Assembly: GCF_001039355.2 (NCBI RefSeq)
Contig: NW_019773514.1
Location: 591,068 to 655,067 of the forward strand
DNA from: Lingula anatina
Lineage: Eukaryota > Brachiopoda > Lingulata > Lingulida > Lingulidae
Reading direction: 5' to 3'
Length of the DNA: 64,000 nucleotides
This document shows positions 1 through 11,676 of this stretch, one piece after another. The notes beneath the pieces are model-generated. The model saw only the letters and a program-made list of their open reading frames with translations, had not been told where the DNA came from and did not search any database. Each line of letters begins with the position of its first letter. Positions within the stretch are counted from its first letter, which is position 1. Made by a program: the position numbers and the translations under genes.

Positions 1-573
1 ACAAATGTTTTCTGCGTTCCTCCAATGATTCATACACACAACCTCCCTGGTTATCTGAGGAAATATGACATATTCATCATTCCACCTTCTCTCTATTGCT
101 CCATATCTCATCACTACCCAGCATAACATGTGTGATAGCTGGAGCGTGTGTATAGATGTGACATTTACAACAATTTCCTGGAGGAACAGAGAGCTTGCCA
201 AGAGAAACTTCATTTGTTCATAATGTGGCCATGCATGGGTTGTACTGAAAATGCACACCAACACTCACAGGCGTATGTAGATTTGTATACGCACATACAC
301 AAACATAATTCAGAATTTAGTTATCTTCAATACAGCAATCAATTCTTTATCTGCTTTTGCCGGTTCAGAACATGCCGAGATGTATTCATGCTGCACAAAC
401 TGCACTGTAGCAATTCTTCATTATATTCATAGGAAAAACTTTAATCTGCAGCAATTCCACATTTTGTCCTTTAATTCTATTTTCCTGCTAGATTCCCCCC
501 TGATTATCTTTTAAAGATAATGATCTATACGAACGTTGCCTTTTTTATTCCATTTTCTTAAAGTCCCTGTTTT
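1..573. repeat. Duplicated segment, copy 1 (ends at a single N)
   Basis: Matches 3971-4543 almost base for base, with fewer than ten differences by eye. The match stops within a few bases of the single N at 580, and copy 1 probably continues left of the window. The open frames at 148-432 and 4118-4348 are the same noncoding-looking frame seen twice. Confidence 0.9.
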
Positions 574-580
574 GTCACCN

Positions 581-2304
581 TCACCAAGTGTCTGCTTGCA
601 CAGTGTGAGTGAAGTTTCCAGACAGTCATTCAAAGAGACAACCCAGCACTGTTGACATTTACTTGAACCTCTCTTTTCACGATGGACTGTTCCATGCCTT
701 GTTTTAATATTACCCCTGGCAGTGGACAGAAATTCCAACAAAACATATATTGAACTCAATCTGCAATGGCTCTAAAATTACTGCCATGGCTTTCACAGAA
801 CTGAAGTGGCTGAAAGCATTGTTGAGAAGTACATCATAGATATGAGGAAACAGAGTACAAACTTACCCCAAAATATATTCCAATGCAAATGTGAGCTACA
901 ACTTTCCACAAAACGCCAGTAGTACAACAGACAACACACATGTAGAAGAACTACTAGTATCAAGAGGAGTTGTTGGAGACGCTGTTCCAATCTGCCATTA
1001 ATCCTGCTTCTCAGTCTACTATGACCTGTTTCTCTCTGGCACCACAACTACCAGCTGTTAGCCAACCATCAGCCTCCACTGCATGCTTTGGGCAACAAAC
1101 TTCTTGGGGAAGGGCAGAGGGGAAACGGATCATAGGATTAAAATTCCCACAACCACTTGGGTAAAATCTTTTAATGGGCCTCCCTGTCACTGTCTTATCA
1201 TAGTAATCAATCCATTTAACATTCAGGGGCCCTAATCTCCCATTCTGTTAATACACTTTAGTCTTATTTGTTTTAATGGAAAACTTGATTATTTTCCATT
1301 AACCTCTCCCCTCTAAGTCTTAGGGGAGCATATCTCTGACCTGTCCACGTGGGTTGGTTAAAACTACACATGCTTCTTGTATTTTTATAGGGACTGACCT
1401 GTGCTTATACATCTTCATGGTTGTTATGAATTTACACTGCACCAGAATGGGAAGGCAATGATCACAGGGAAGATTACTGTAAGCAAAACCAGTTGCCCCA
1501 GAACCAAACATGTTGGAGCTTATGGTATTATCTTTTATAACAACAACCTCTTCACTGTTAGATACTTGGGGAAAAGATCCATTCTGGGATTATTTTGACA
1601 GGAGATAGTGATAAGATAATTTGATATGGAATCTGGGTTAGAAAAAAGGTTTTAAAACATAAGCTTAAAACACAATTCTTGCTGCTTTCATTTCTCAAAT
1701 ACATACAGAGGGCATACCCCCCCCCCGCCCCCCCCCTATGTAGATATGTAGATTTTGAAAAGTGGATGACCACTAACAATACTTTCAACATCAACACCAC
1801 ATGTAGTGGACAAGTGACTCCTGTCCATCTCATCACAGACTAAAACATGACAACTTCAATGTAATCAAAATATGCACTATAATTTTTTGTCTGTTCTCTT
1901 ACATTTTGTGTGGATTTTCTGTCTTCATTAATTTATTTATTTCTCCCTCTTTCTTTCTTTTTTTTTTTTTTTTTTTTTTTGAAGTCGTCTATAAATAGCC
2001 TTTATTCGGTTGCTCAAAATCTATGATCTAAAAGTTATTTGACAAAGGGCACAGGACACTGTGTTAGCTGATCTTAAAATGTTTGAGTTGAGATAATAAA
2101 CTTGTTTATTAACTCCTAGCAAAACTATACAATCAATGCATTGTCATTTGTATTTAATACAGATATACATAATCACCATTTCAGCAGTGTATTTTTTTTA
2201 CAATTCAACTTGTATATAACATTCTACACCATTTATTGACAATTTTTTTCCCTTAACTTAATTAGCACCCAGTAGCTGTGGCCAAGCAGGTCACCTCACC
2301 TCTG
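581..2304. other. Intergenic stretch, left part
   Basis: Holds a C-run near 1717-1736, the T-run/A-tail region described separately, and AT-rich filler. Minus-strand frames at 511-759, 793-1047 and 1320-1511 lack matching splice sites or recognisable motifs. Confidence 0.5.
1951..2006 (-). other. AATAAA followed by an A-run: possible retroposed mRNA 3' end
   Basis: Read on the minus strand, AATAAA at 2006-2001 is followed about 20 nt later by a run of roughly 25-30 A and then GAAA repeats. This is the layout of a polyadenylated transcript copied back into the genome. Homopolymer runs are common in this window, so coincidence is possible. Confidence 0.35.
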
Positions 2305-2471
2305 TCAAGCATGATTGACCACAGCATTAACTGATGTCCAGAGACAGACCATATACAGCAGAACCAATCCCCAGACCACATCATGATGACCGATGACCAG
2401 ACAAGCACTGTCCATCACTCCGGTCACCTCAATGTTAGGGGTGATAGCACATTGGTCAAATTTGTGGTGGG
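2305..2471 (-). CDS. Candidate terminal exon with a C-terminal hydrophobic segment; product unknown
   Basis: On the minus strand a plausible acceptor (tcaaagcctttag) leads into a frame entered in phase 1: HHKFDQCAITPNIEVTGV, then VVWGLVLLYMVCLW as a hydrophobic stretch near the C-terminus, then TGA. An AATAAA on the same strand sits at 2232-2237, about 70 bp past the stop, and another at 2001-2006. The end could be a membrane anchor or a GPI-type tail. I do not recognise the family. The A-run that follows the second AATAAA also allows a retroposed copy. Confidence 0.35.
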
Positions 2472-3320
2472 CTAAAGGCTTTGAAGGTGAAGAGGCACTC
2501 AAGAATTTTTACAATCAACTTTTGCCGATTTTTTTGTACTCAGTTCCTTTTTAGTCCCTTTTTTTCTGTCAAACTATTTGCTGGATTAGCAACTGCTTAA
2601 TTTTTATCTTCATCAGTTCTAGAAGCAATAAATAAAGAAAACTACTGCACTTGCTTCCTTGTTCATTCAGAAAGTGCTCATAATACCAAATTACAGTAAT
2701 TCATATCCTGAGCCGCGGCTCTAGAAATAAACAAAATAGAAAAAACCACACAACTGACCAATGGTGTAAATAACTGAAAGCCATGGAGGCATCTAACAGT
2801 CTGCAACTTCTTTCCTGACCAGTGAAAGTGGCAATAAATAAAGTAACGAACTGAGAAATTTGGCACGACTTGATAATTTGATCATTCATCAAATTTTGTC
2901 TTGGACATGCTGCACTTTGTGCTACAGTAGGGCAAGAATTGATTGCAAATGAGACTAATTTACATTTTTTCATTCTTACTGACACATGCTGTCTATTGTA
3001 AATCATCACACCAAGGAAACTTAATTGTCCTCAGGAAATTCAGAAAAGTATATTGAATTATAAATAAGACTTTAATGTGTATCCTCTAGGGTTCTTAGGT
3101 TCTTACAAATGGATAGATCTGAAGGAGGTGGGTTGAGAGGTAAACATGGGGGGGGGGGGGGGGGGGTACATTGCCTATAACAGGAAATGTCACCAGAATG
3201 ATAAATTTGCACTGACCACAAAGGTCTCACCTTGACCATCTTTGTGACACAACACACAAGTGACCACTGTGGTCAGTGTTTACAGAGGAAGTGGCAATAA
3301 CAGCAGAAATTTGTTAGAAC

Positions 3321-3383
3321 CTGCTCCTGGGCCAGAAGGTCTCTCAGCCTCAGCAACTCTTTGCGGAGTGGAAATCCTTCTTC
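3321..3383 (-). CDS. Candidate internal exon, coiled-coil-like; product unknown
   Basis: On the minus strand, an acceptor (catgtctttag) and a weak donor (CAG|GTTCTA) bound 63 nt, exactly 21 codons. The frame contains FPLRKELLRLRDLLAQEQ, with leucines spaced as in a coiled coil. It could also run on past the donor to a stop. It does not join in phase to 2305-2471, so it may belong to another transcript or be spurious. Confidence 0.25.
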
Positions 3384-3970
3384 CTAAAGACATGTACACA
3401 ATATGTTTTTTTCTAAAACATTCCTCAAGTCACTAATGGGGAGCACACATTTGTGACAAAAAAAATCTATTTAAAAAGTCATCAAGATTATTTATTATTT
3501 ATTTGTTACTTCTCTCAAGTAATCACTTAGAAGAGTTATGATTCAGAACTCTGTATGTGATTCATGAATTTTATAGCAATTAACTGTTTATAAAAATGTT
3601 CAAAGAAGAAGTCAAAGTTGAAAGAAGTCTCCCCATCCCACCTCTGCTTTATTTGTTCCTCTAATTCCACACTAAGAAGAGCACTGTGTGGCCCAAAACA
3701 GCACTGATAGTTCGAAAACTATTCACCTTTGCCATAAGAAGAATTTTTTAATTGCCAAGAGACATTATATAATCTATATTCATATACCCGAGTTTCATGG
3801 AGAACTGAAACTCTTCTATCATCTTGCCTCTGCCTGTTCCAGAAACCCCTCTATCCCCAGAAGCTCAGGGTGCAACTATAGAATTACTGAGAAAAAGTGA
3901 TATTACATGAAGGCATCCATCCTTGCATTTATGTCTAACCTTGCACGTCCACGTTACCTTCTTGAGTAAG

Positions 3971-4543
3971 ACAAATGTTTTCTGCGTTCCTCCAATGATT
4001 CATACACACAACCTCCCTGGTTATCTGAGGAAATATGACATATTCATCATTCCACCTCCTCTCTATTGCTCCATATCTCATCACTACCAAGCATAACATG
4101 TGTGATAGCTGGAGCGTGTGTATAGATGTGACATTTACAACAATTTCCTGGAGGAACAGAGAGCTTGCCAAGAGAAACTTCATTTGTTCATAATGTGGCC
4201 ATGCATGGGTTTTACTGAAAATGCACACCAACACTCACAGGCGTATGTAGATTTGTGTACGCACATACACAAACATAATTCAGAATTTAGTTATCTTCAA
4301 TACAGCAATCAATTCTTTATCTGCTTTTGCCGGTTCAGAACATGCTGAGATGTATTCATGCTGCACAAACTGCACTATAGCAATTCTTCATTATATTCAT
4401 AGGAAAAACTTTAATCTGCAGCAATTCCACATTTTGTCCTTTAATTCTATTTTCCTGCTAGATTCCCCCCTGATTATCTTTTAAAGATAATGATCTATAC
4501 GAACGTTGCCTTTTTTATTCCATTTTTTTTAAGTCCCTGTTTT
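3971..4543. repeat. Duplicated segment, copy 2
   Basis: Second copy of 1-573, offset 3970 bp, in the same orientation. It is embedded in continuous sequence on both sides. A misplaced or unmerged contig end is the simplest explanation for copy 1. Confidence 0.9.
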
Positions 4544-4683
4544 TTCAGCCATTTTCCTTTTAATATCATTATCTTTCCACATGTTGTCCATTTATTCCAT
4601 TTCCTTCCAGTTTTACCATGTCAAGTAAATAAGCACAACAAAGCAATGACACAGTGGTGAATATACACCCAAGTACCAACAAA

Positions 4684-4846
4684 TCAATTAAAAGATAAAC
4701 TGTCCCCCTTGTAAGGAAGCGGCAGACCAATCAAAACTGCTGTAATCAAACCGCAGAAAAAGCCCTCGATCCCGGCCCTTCCCAGCAGGCCTCTCTCCAT
4801 GCCGGAGACGCGTGTCTCGTGGTCCAAAGCAAGATTGATCTGCGAC
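4684..4846 (-). CDS. Candidate terminal coding exon with a hydrophobic C-terminal segment
   Basis: On the minus strand the acceptor (tttcacccag) opens a frame entered in phase 2. It reads SQINLALDHETRVSGMERGL, then a hydrophobic run GFFCGLITAVLIGLPLP, then KGDSLSFN and TGA. The exon at 5982-6119 ends in phase 2, so the two join in frame as ...NRLYR-SQINLA. GC content is above that of the flanks, and AATAAA on this strand lies about 90 bp past the stop (4591-4596). The likely product is a membrane protein with a C-terminal anchor; the family is not recognised. Confidence 0.45.
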
Positions 4847-5981
4847 CTGGGTGAAACAATGTTGAAGCACATCTTGATTGAGTGATGTTTTTAACTGAGT
4901 GTAACATCTTGAAACTTTATGTATGAGCCATGCTCTTTGTGTTGTCTTACTTTTGAGGCAGAACAAAGGAACTTTCTGGCGTCAACTGAAAAAACTACTT
5001 AACTTTTGATGCAAGTGTTTGCTTGACTGAAATTTTTGTTTGATGCATAAAAAAAGTCAGGACCCTAAAAAATTACAGTAAATGCTTCTGCGAGTAGTTG
5101 TTTCAAAAACTTATTTAAAACATTTTGACATCCACAGTACCATGCAGATAAGTGTACACTTAACATGGATGTATAAATGACAGAAGGCTATCACTCCCTC
5201 TCTTCACATGAACATAACAACAAGAAAAAATAACAGGACATAAAAAATAAAAAGTTACAGTCTTATTACATGCATTTTAAATACTTATTGGCCTTTTCAT
5301 ATTACGTAAATTTATATTAATCTCATAAAATGGGATCGTTTTTAATTTTAGGTTGCCCCAAAATTTAGGTTTATGTGTGCACCTCCCCCAAGGAAAAAAA
5401 AATTCATTTTCAAGACAAGCAATTCATTTAACTGAGAGAGCAGTACTGTCAATCAAATCGAAATGCTCAAAGTGCCTTACAATGTCTGTACCCTGAGGGG
5501 GCCAATACTAGGTATAAGTACTGCATCTGCATTGCTTTTTGTCTATAAGTACTCAGTCAATAGACAAATATTGCTTGTTGAAATATTTATCATGCTCTAT
5601 ACAAGATTTCAGAAACTTCTGTTTATGGATTTTACACGAAATCAGAACAAACAGAAGGCAGAACCCAGAGGAATGGGGACATCTGCTGTTTAACAAGCAA
5701 AACATCAACACAAACAACTCTAATTGAACATTTTTGATAACAAAATGTCTGCTTTCACTGCATATTGTTTCAAATCTTAAACAATGTACTATGATATTTA
5801 AGAAAAAAACTTTAAAAAACTGGGTGTTTTCAAGTAGAACTCGACTTCTCAATGATTCTTTCTGCATAATTGATATGTATGCCTTGAAACAAAGCCAAAC
5901 CAGTTGAGTTACTCTACTCATTTTTCAAATGTGAGATAAAAAAAAAATCTAAACCAAACAAAATATCCACCTTACTCTCAC

Positions 5982-6119
5982 CTGTACAGCCTGTTTTTCA
6001 ATCTTGCACCATGGAACCTTCCACAAACAACCTGAGATATGTCTTTAATGTGAAGTTTAAGTGGTTCGGCCTTTGCCTCCAAGGCAACAATCTTGAGCAG
6101 AAGACGGACATTATCAGTG
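5982..6119 (-). CDS. Candidate internal coding exon upstream of 4684-4846
   Basis: On the minus strand the exon has a strong donor (CAG|GTGAGAGT) and an acceptor (gatacatcag) 31-60 nt downstream of a T-run. It is 138 nt, phase 2 at both ends, open throughout: TDNVRLLLKIVALEAKAEPL, then KLHIKDISQVVCGRFHGARL and KNRLYR. The mixed hydrophobic/charged pattern is typical of a globular helical protein. It splices in frame to 4684-4846. The upstream partner was not found with confidence. Confidence 0.45.
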
Positions 6120-6135
6120 CTGATGTATCACAGCA

Positions 6136-6151
6136 CTGGGGTCAGTTTCAC

Positions 6152-6182
<31 letters not shown>

Positions 6183-6452
6183 AAGACCGAAAGATGGTCT
6201 TTAACTTTTTAGCCAAAGTTTCGGTCTATTTCAGCTCTGATGAACAGTGTCTCTAAAAGGGTAATCATTTATTTCATCTTACAAACTGGTCCAAAACGTT
6301 TAATTTAATTAGACCGCTTCCTATTTATCTTGCACCAATTTGAATAAAGACCATTCACATCAATAATAGTACCTTAGTTTTCTTACCTTAGCACTGTAAT
6401 ACAGTTAAGACCAATTTTCGGGCCAAAGTTATTTTTCATGAAACAGGCCCCT
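6136..6452. mobile_element. Short inverted-repeat element (MITE-like), copy A
   Basis: The left end CTGGGGTCAGTTTCAC-A-run and the right end, read on the other strand, CAGGGGCCTGTTTCAT-GAAAA form imperfect terminal inverted repeats. Internally it has AAGACC...GGTCTT palindromes and ttaagacc near the right end. About 317 bp, no coding capacity. Related segments occur near 9.4, 43.3 and 56.1 kb. Target-site duplications are not clear. Confidence 0.55.
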
Positions 6453-7664
6453 GATCTCCAAATGAAGGGTAATGTGAACATGTTCAAGGAAGTACCTGAA
6501 GAAAGGTTGCTGCTTCAACCATGAAATAAGACGTCAAGAAAAAGGTTCCTCAGAGAATCTATGAGGTGTGTTATGGTGGTGTTGATATTTTTGTTTTATT
6601 ATTAGCAGCACAACACTATTTCTGCACATTTTTCTGTGAAAATATTTCAACAAAAATTCCAAACTCATTTCAATTGGATAAGATAGCTAAAATAATACAT
6701 TTAAAATATGCCTTTTTGTAACTAATAGGCTCTTGGAGCACCAAAAGAAACATATAAACCAGGCAAATAAATGTACAAATCTGACACAAAACAAGAAAGA
6801 CTACCCAAATTCATTTGTGACAGCAAAGGAGAAACAAAACAGAAGATCTCTCCTGGTACTGCGAGATGACATGACCCTTTTAGCTCAGATACACGTCCAT
6901 GATTATCTGATTCTACAACTACAAGTTGTATTCACCTATAACATTGCCTCAAGCAACATGGGATCAGGCAGCAAACACCAGGGCCTAGCAAGTTTTTCTG
7001 TGGTAAAAATAAGAAAGATTTTTCATGTAAACACTCTACTCAGTGATTGACTTATGGAAGGAACAGACATGTAATACAAAAACAACTTTTTTTTTTGTAA
7101 TCTACAGAATTAGGATACAAAGTTTGAATTATCTGTATGCCTGGATGAATAATTCTGAAAATCTCTTCAACTTCTTATATCAGTTCTGCACTTCAATTTT
7201 TGGTTTAAGTTTTATTATTATTATTATTATTTCATTTCAATTTTAGGTGTATTTTGAAGGTCAGTCACCAGATACAAAGATTGCTATCAATGGTAAGTGT
7301 TGGACAGCTGATCCTCACTTTTATGAGTATTTGGTAAGTAGAATTAAGGATAAAATTACATATTTTAAACCACCAACAAATAAAACCGGGCTGTGCAAAT
7401 AGAAAAAGAAAAGAAAAACTACTCGTCAAAATGTGATCTCTTTGGGTAATCAAACACAAAAATATGTACTGTATAGCATAGAAGCATACTGCAGGAACTG
7501 CATACTAAGTAAAGTACCAGTTTCAATATGCCACAAAGAAGCAAATGTTCAAATCTATGCACTGCACACACTTGCACTATGCAAACCCTGCATCTTTCCA
7601 TGCACCAAATGCATATGTGGCCTAACTAAGATGCCAATTTGGTGAGGTTGGGTGCTGGTTTTAG

Positions 7665-7728
7665 CAAGTTATGTAAAGTTCTGTAATGCCGGCAGTGTCT
7701 TAGATCTGTTGGCGGGCATCAATGAAAG
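7665..7728 (+). CDS. Weak candidate exon on the plus strand
   Basis: An acceptor (gctggttttag) and donor (AAG|GTGAGA) bound 64 nt that are open in one phase as SYVKFCNAGSVLDLLAGINE. The core loosely recalls the hinge region after the gatekeeper in STE20-type kinases (C.AGSV.DL). No companion kinase exon is visible nearby, so this may be chance or a pseudoexon. Confidence 0.12.
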
Positions 7729-9258
7729 GTGAGACATGCCGCGCGAGACTCGTTTAAGTGGGGCAGGGGTGATGTAATGATTACAATGTGATACCAGGTG
7801 AAAGCTGCAAAAATAGAAAAAAAAAAGATTCTTCATGTAAACATTCCATGGGGTTCTGTACTTTTTGAATTTTTAGAACTTTCTTTGTATTTTAAATAAT
7901 CACATGTAGTGGGGTGTTTTTTTTTATAGAACAACTGATATCATTTTCAGTTCTTATCTCAATTAATTTTTCACTTTTTTTCCAGCAATGCATTAAACCA
8001 TGAATTTCTGATAAATATTAATAACACAATCATTCTGATTTTGACATGATGTTAGTTTTTTACCCCATGTGACGGCAATGGAAATAAAAGCAAAACCAAT
8101 CTTGTTGTCTCTAACTCATTCTGATAGAAAAATCTATATGATATAGTTGTTATTAAATACAAACATACCAAAGCTCCTCTGAATCAATAAACACTGCTGT
8201 TAGCACCAAATGATTGAAAACAAATAAATCCTCTTCTCCTGATAATCACTTAAAAGCCTCTTATGCCTAAATTATTGTTTTCACTATAGATTACTATCTA
8301 TTAATTCACCAAACCTACATGAATAAAGTATCCAAGCAGAGAGTAAAATTTCCAAAGCGTCCTTTTCTAATCTGTCCATTAACCCACCTGTACCTGTACT
8401 AATCATGTTAATAAAGTAGCCAGTCAGGGTAATCCCTTGCTAATCTGGGGATTTGGGTAATTAGCTGAATAGAGCTGATTACTGAACGAGGTAAGCTAGA
8501 ACAACAAGGAGCCAGCAAAGTGGCAGGTAACAAACAAACTTCAGGACATCTGTTTAATCAACTTAATTTTCATGTTATATTTAATCATTTGGTTTCAATT
8601 TGGCTTATCATTTGGTTTTGTTGATGAGCATTATCATCTGTCCATTGAGTAAGTGCAGTATTAAATATAGATATGTCAATACCAAATTTAAGTCAGGGAT
8701 GCCACATGGCACCCTTAATTTCTGAAACAGAGGCATTTTTTACAAGAATTCAATTTTCTGAAAGTCAGTTCTAAAAGCATAAAAATACTGCACACATGGT
8801 GCAGTTTCAGAAACAAATAATTATCAATTTTTCTCTATAGCAATTAATCTAATTACCTTTCAATCATGTAGACTGGGCATTCTGGAACAGGCTACAACTG
8901 TATAAGGTCTGTTTGTTTTCCAGAAGCAACTACTTCAAAGTGGAACAGAATTCAAAGACCTAGAAAAAATAACAAATTACATGAAAATCATGCTCACCTC
9001 ATACAATGATAAAACAAGCTTCCAGCTAAATTTAAGAAAAAAAAACTCCTGGGAAAATCTCACTCCCTCACTTACTAATATTACCAACAGTTAATTCTTT
9101 TAAACAGTCCTTCCTGAAATACAATAATAAGTTTATCACACCAGGTCTTTGCCCAGACAACATCAGACTTCATTGGAAATGCTCCTACAGTTGCTTGTCT
9201 GTCTGTCTGCAGCATCACTCCACAAACTGATGACACTACTGTAACCTAAGCTAATCTT

Positions 9259-9580
9259 AACCAGTGTCTGGTTTCAAAAAGTTACACCAAAAGTTGATTT
9301 TATCTTTCAACCATTATTCCAATTTACTTGGACCCCAAGATAAATTAGCATTTGTCCCATCAGATGAAATATTGTGTCTGTTATATAATAAGACAGAAGC
9401 AGCTACTGTTTTAGTCCTATGACCCATCAAACAAAAGATGGATGGGTCGTGGTTTAGGCTAATAATTACCCTCTTTTTTATATTGCAGCTCTCTCCAGAA
9501 ATGAAGGAGACTAAATAAAATTTTGGTCTAAAAGTAATAACCAAATTTCTACAGTTCTTGAGTGAAGCTGGCCTCAGTGT
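9259..9580. mobile_element. Short inverted-repeat element, copy B
   Basis: The left end ctggtttcaaaaagtta and the right end (other strand) ggccAGCTTCACTCAAGAAC resemble the ends of copy A. The internal stretch at about 9375-9415 (ctgttatataataagacag ... gctactgttttagtcc) matches copy C near 43335-43375, which links the copies as one family. No coding capacity. Confidence 0.45.
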
Positions 9581-11022
9581 CTGGTAATCCTCCTAGTGAT
9601 ACAAGCATACACCACAGCCTCTGTATATCTGCAGTACAGGACAGCAGGACAAGGAAGTGAGTAATGTGACAAAATCACCAATCTCCAAACTCAAAGGAAT
9701 GCTACAGGATACATTACTTTCTGTTCACCAACAATACAGATTCCAGGCAAGTGTGAAAAACATTTCTACCTTTCACAATGGATAGTCACTGATATTTATT
9801 TATTGTCCTCAACACAGGGCACAGAGGCAATGCCCAGTGGCCCCTGACATGGACAATTACTAATGATAGGGAGACAACCTCCAGGAGCTTGGCAGAGGAC
9901 ATCTTTAATTACGGAGAAAAGACTTTTAAAAAGAGAAACAGAAAAGTGTTTCTTTTTTACAGCACCGAGTACATTTTTCAAAGATTGTTTGCTACAATCT
10001 TTCTTATATGAAAATAAACTATCCTTGTTCATTTTCTTCACAAGAAACATCACTGAAAATATTATTCAAGTATATAAAAAACACTTTATTTGTGTTTAAC
10101 ATCCACTTATGAGAGCATTTTCATAATAGATTAAAACATCTTTCTCATTTGAAAAGTTCAACAAACCTCATAACTATAGACAAAAACACACAACATTAGA
10201 AAAAATCTAAACAAATCAAACAAACTGAAATGCTGTATACTAGTTACATCCTATGTAAGACTTTACTAAATATATGTTTCTGCTGTCTCTATATCACCTG
10301 TCTCGCCTCTACTATACAAAGTATATAGCTGTGCCCCTCTCTTCTCCTCCCTGCCTGGAGAGAAACAAAACAAGAGTCCCGCTGCTCAAGAGATTTGTTT
10401 TTACTAAATCGCAGCCTCAGTTAGAGATCAAGTGTGACACCCGCCACATCTCCCGTGTCCAGAGCCATAGAGGAAACCTCCTGGCAGAGACTTGGTTAAA
10501 AATCCCCCAGGCTTCAGCTTTACTCCCACTGCTAAAGAAAACACTGCCATGCAGCTTGGAAAACAATTACTAATCCACCTTCCGGGGCAAGTAAGTTTCA
10601 GCCTTGTGCCATGGCCAATGCATAAATCATCCTCATGCATGTTTCTAACCTATGCTGTTACACATCAGATCAAACCATGGTTCTTTCCAAGGAGGATGGG
10701 AGTTCCATCTCTAGATCTTCTCAGTTACCTTTTCTCCTCAAAGTGTGAGTTAACACGGGATCTGTGTGGACATCTCATCTCCATCCCACTGGGACACCGC
10801 ATAGCTGGGGAATTACTGATATCCCGATCTACAGCAGTGAACTGTTACCATAGGATTGGTAATTTTTTTTATTAAATTGTGTCTGGAATTCCATTAATTT
10901 ATTTAAAATTGTTTAAATGGTGGAAACTGTATGAAAAGTTTTATGGCTAAGATCTTTATGAGAACTGTGCTGAGAGAGAGGAAGAGGGAGGGAGAGAGGA
11001 AGTCAGAGCTGTAATAAATGTT

Positions 11023-11053
11023 TGTGTGTGTGTGTGTGTGTGTGTACGTGCAT

Positions 11054-11084
<31 letters not shown>

Positions 11085-11117
11085 GTTGTGTGTGTGCATG
11101 TGTTTGAGAGAGAGAGA
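11023..11117. repeat. (GT)n microsatellite with a GA tail
   Basis: Interrupted GT dinucleotides followed by (GA)5. It explains the overlapping His/Thr-rich and Cys/Val-rich open frames on both strands, which are not genes. Confidence 0.95.
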
Positions 11118-11500
11118 AGAATGGATAAAAATGAACATGAAAGTACAGAATGAAAAAGAGAAACTGAAACCTGACTTTCCTCAGATAACCTTTGAAAAAC
11201 ACATTTATCTCCCTCCATCAGACAGACATCCCATGGTTTTACTACGCTTTAAGCTACACTTAAACCTAAAAACTGACAACAAACAAAATCTCCTATTTTG
11301 CAATTGCCAGCATTACTCAACTTTAACAAAAGATTGCCATTTTAACCCCTCTATATATTCGTTGCCCTTTTAACTTTTTAAAACATGTTTCAACAAGAGT
11401 TGCAAAATATTCCATCATCCTAATCCACAGCATATGATACATACAATAAAACTAAACTGCATCATATGCAACATGATCAAGCCCTGTTCTTCACTATTTA

Positions 11501-11676
11501 TTTTCACCAGCAAAGGAGGTTTTTTTTTTCATTGATGTCGGCTTGTTTGTTTGTTAGTGGTCAAAATACCTAAAAATGTTTTTCATAAATTTTCACCAGC
11601 AAAGGAGGTCGTTCTTCATTGGTGTTGGCTTGTTTGTTTGTTAGTAGTCAAAATATCTAAAAATGTTTTTCATAAC
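11501..11676. repeat. Two tandem copies of an 89-bp unit
   Basis: Each unit begins ttttcaccagcaaaggaggt and includes gttggcttgtttgtttg, then gtcaaaatatctaaaaatg. The following ttttgatgagattttcagg may belong to the same parent repeat. About 90% identical by eye. Confidence 0.8.

Larger units (their letters stand above)
2472..4683. other. Intergenic or intronic stretch
   Basis: Contains a G-run (3148-3166), the candidate exon 3321-3383 and the second copy of the 573-bp duplication. Nothing else is supported. Confidence 0.5.

Noticed and set aside
148-4348. Matching open frames at 148-432 and 4118-4348
   Set aside because: They are the same duplicated noncoding segment read twice.
10903-11373. 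Overlapping open frames rich in His/Thr or Cys/Val
   Set aside because: They are the six-frame translation of a GT microsatellite.
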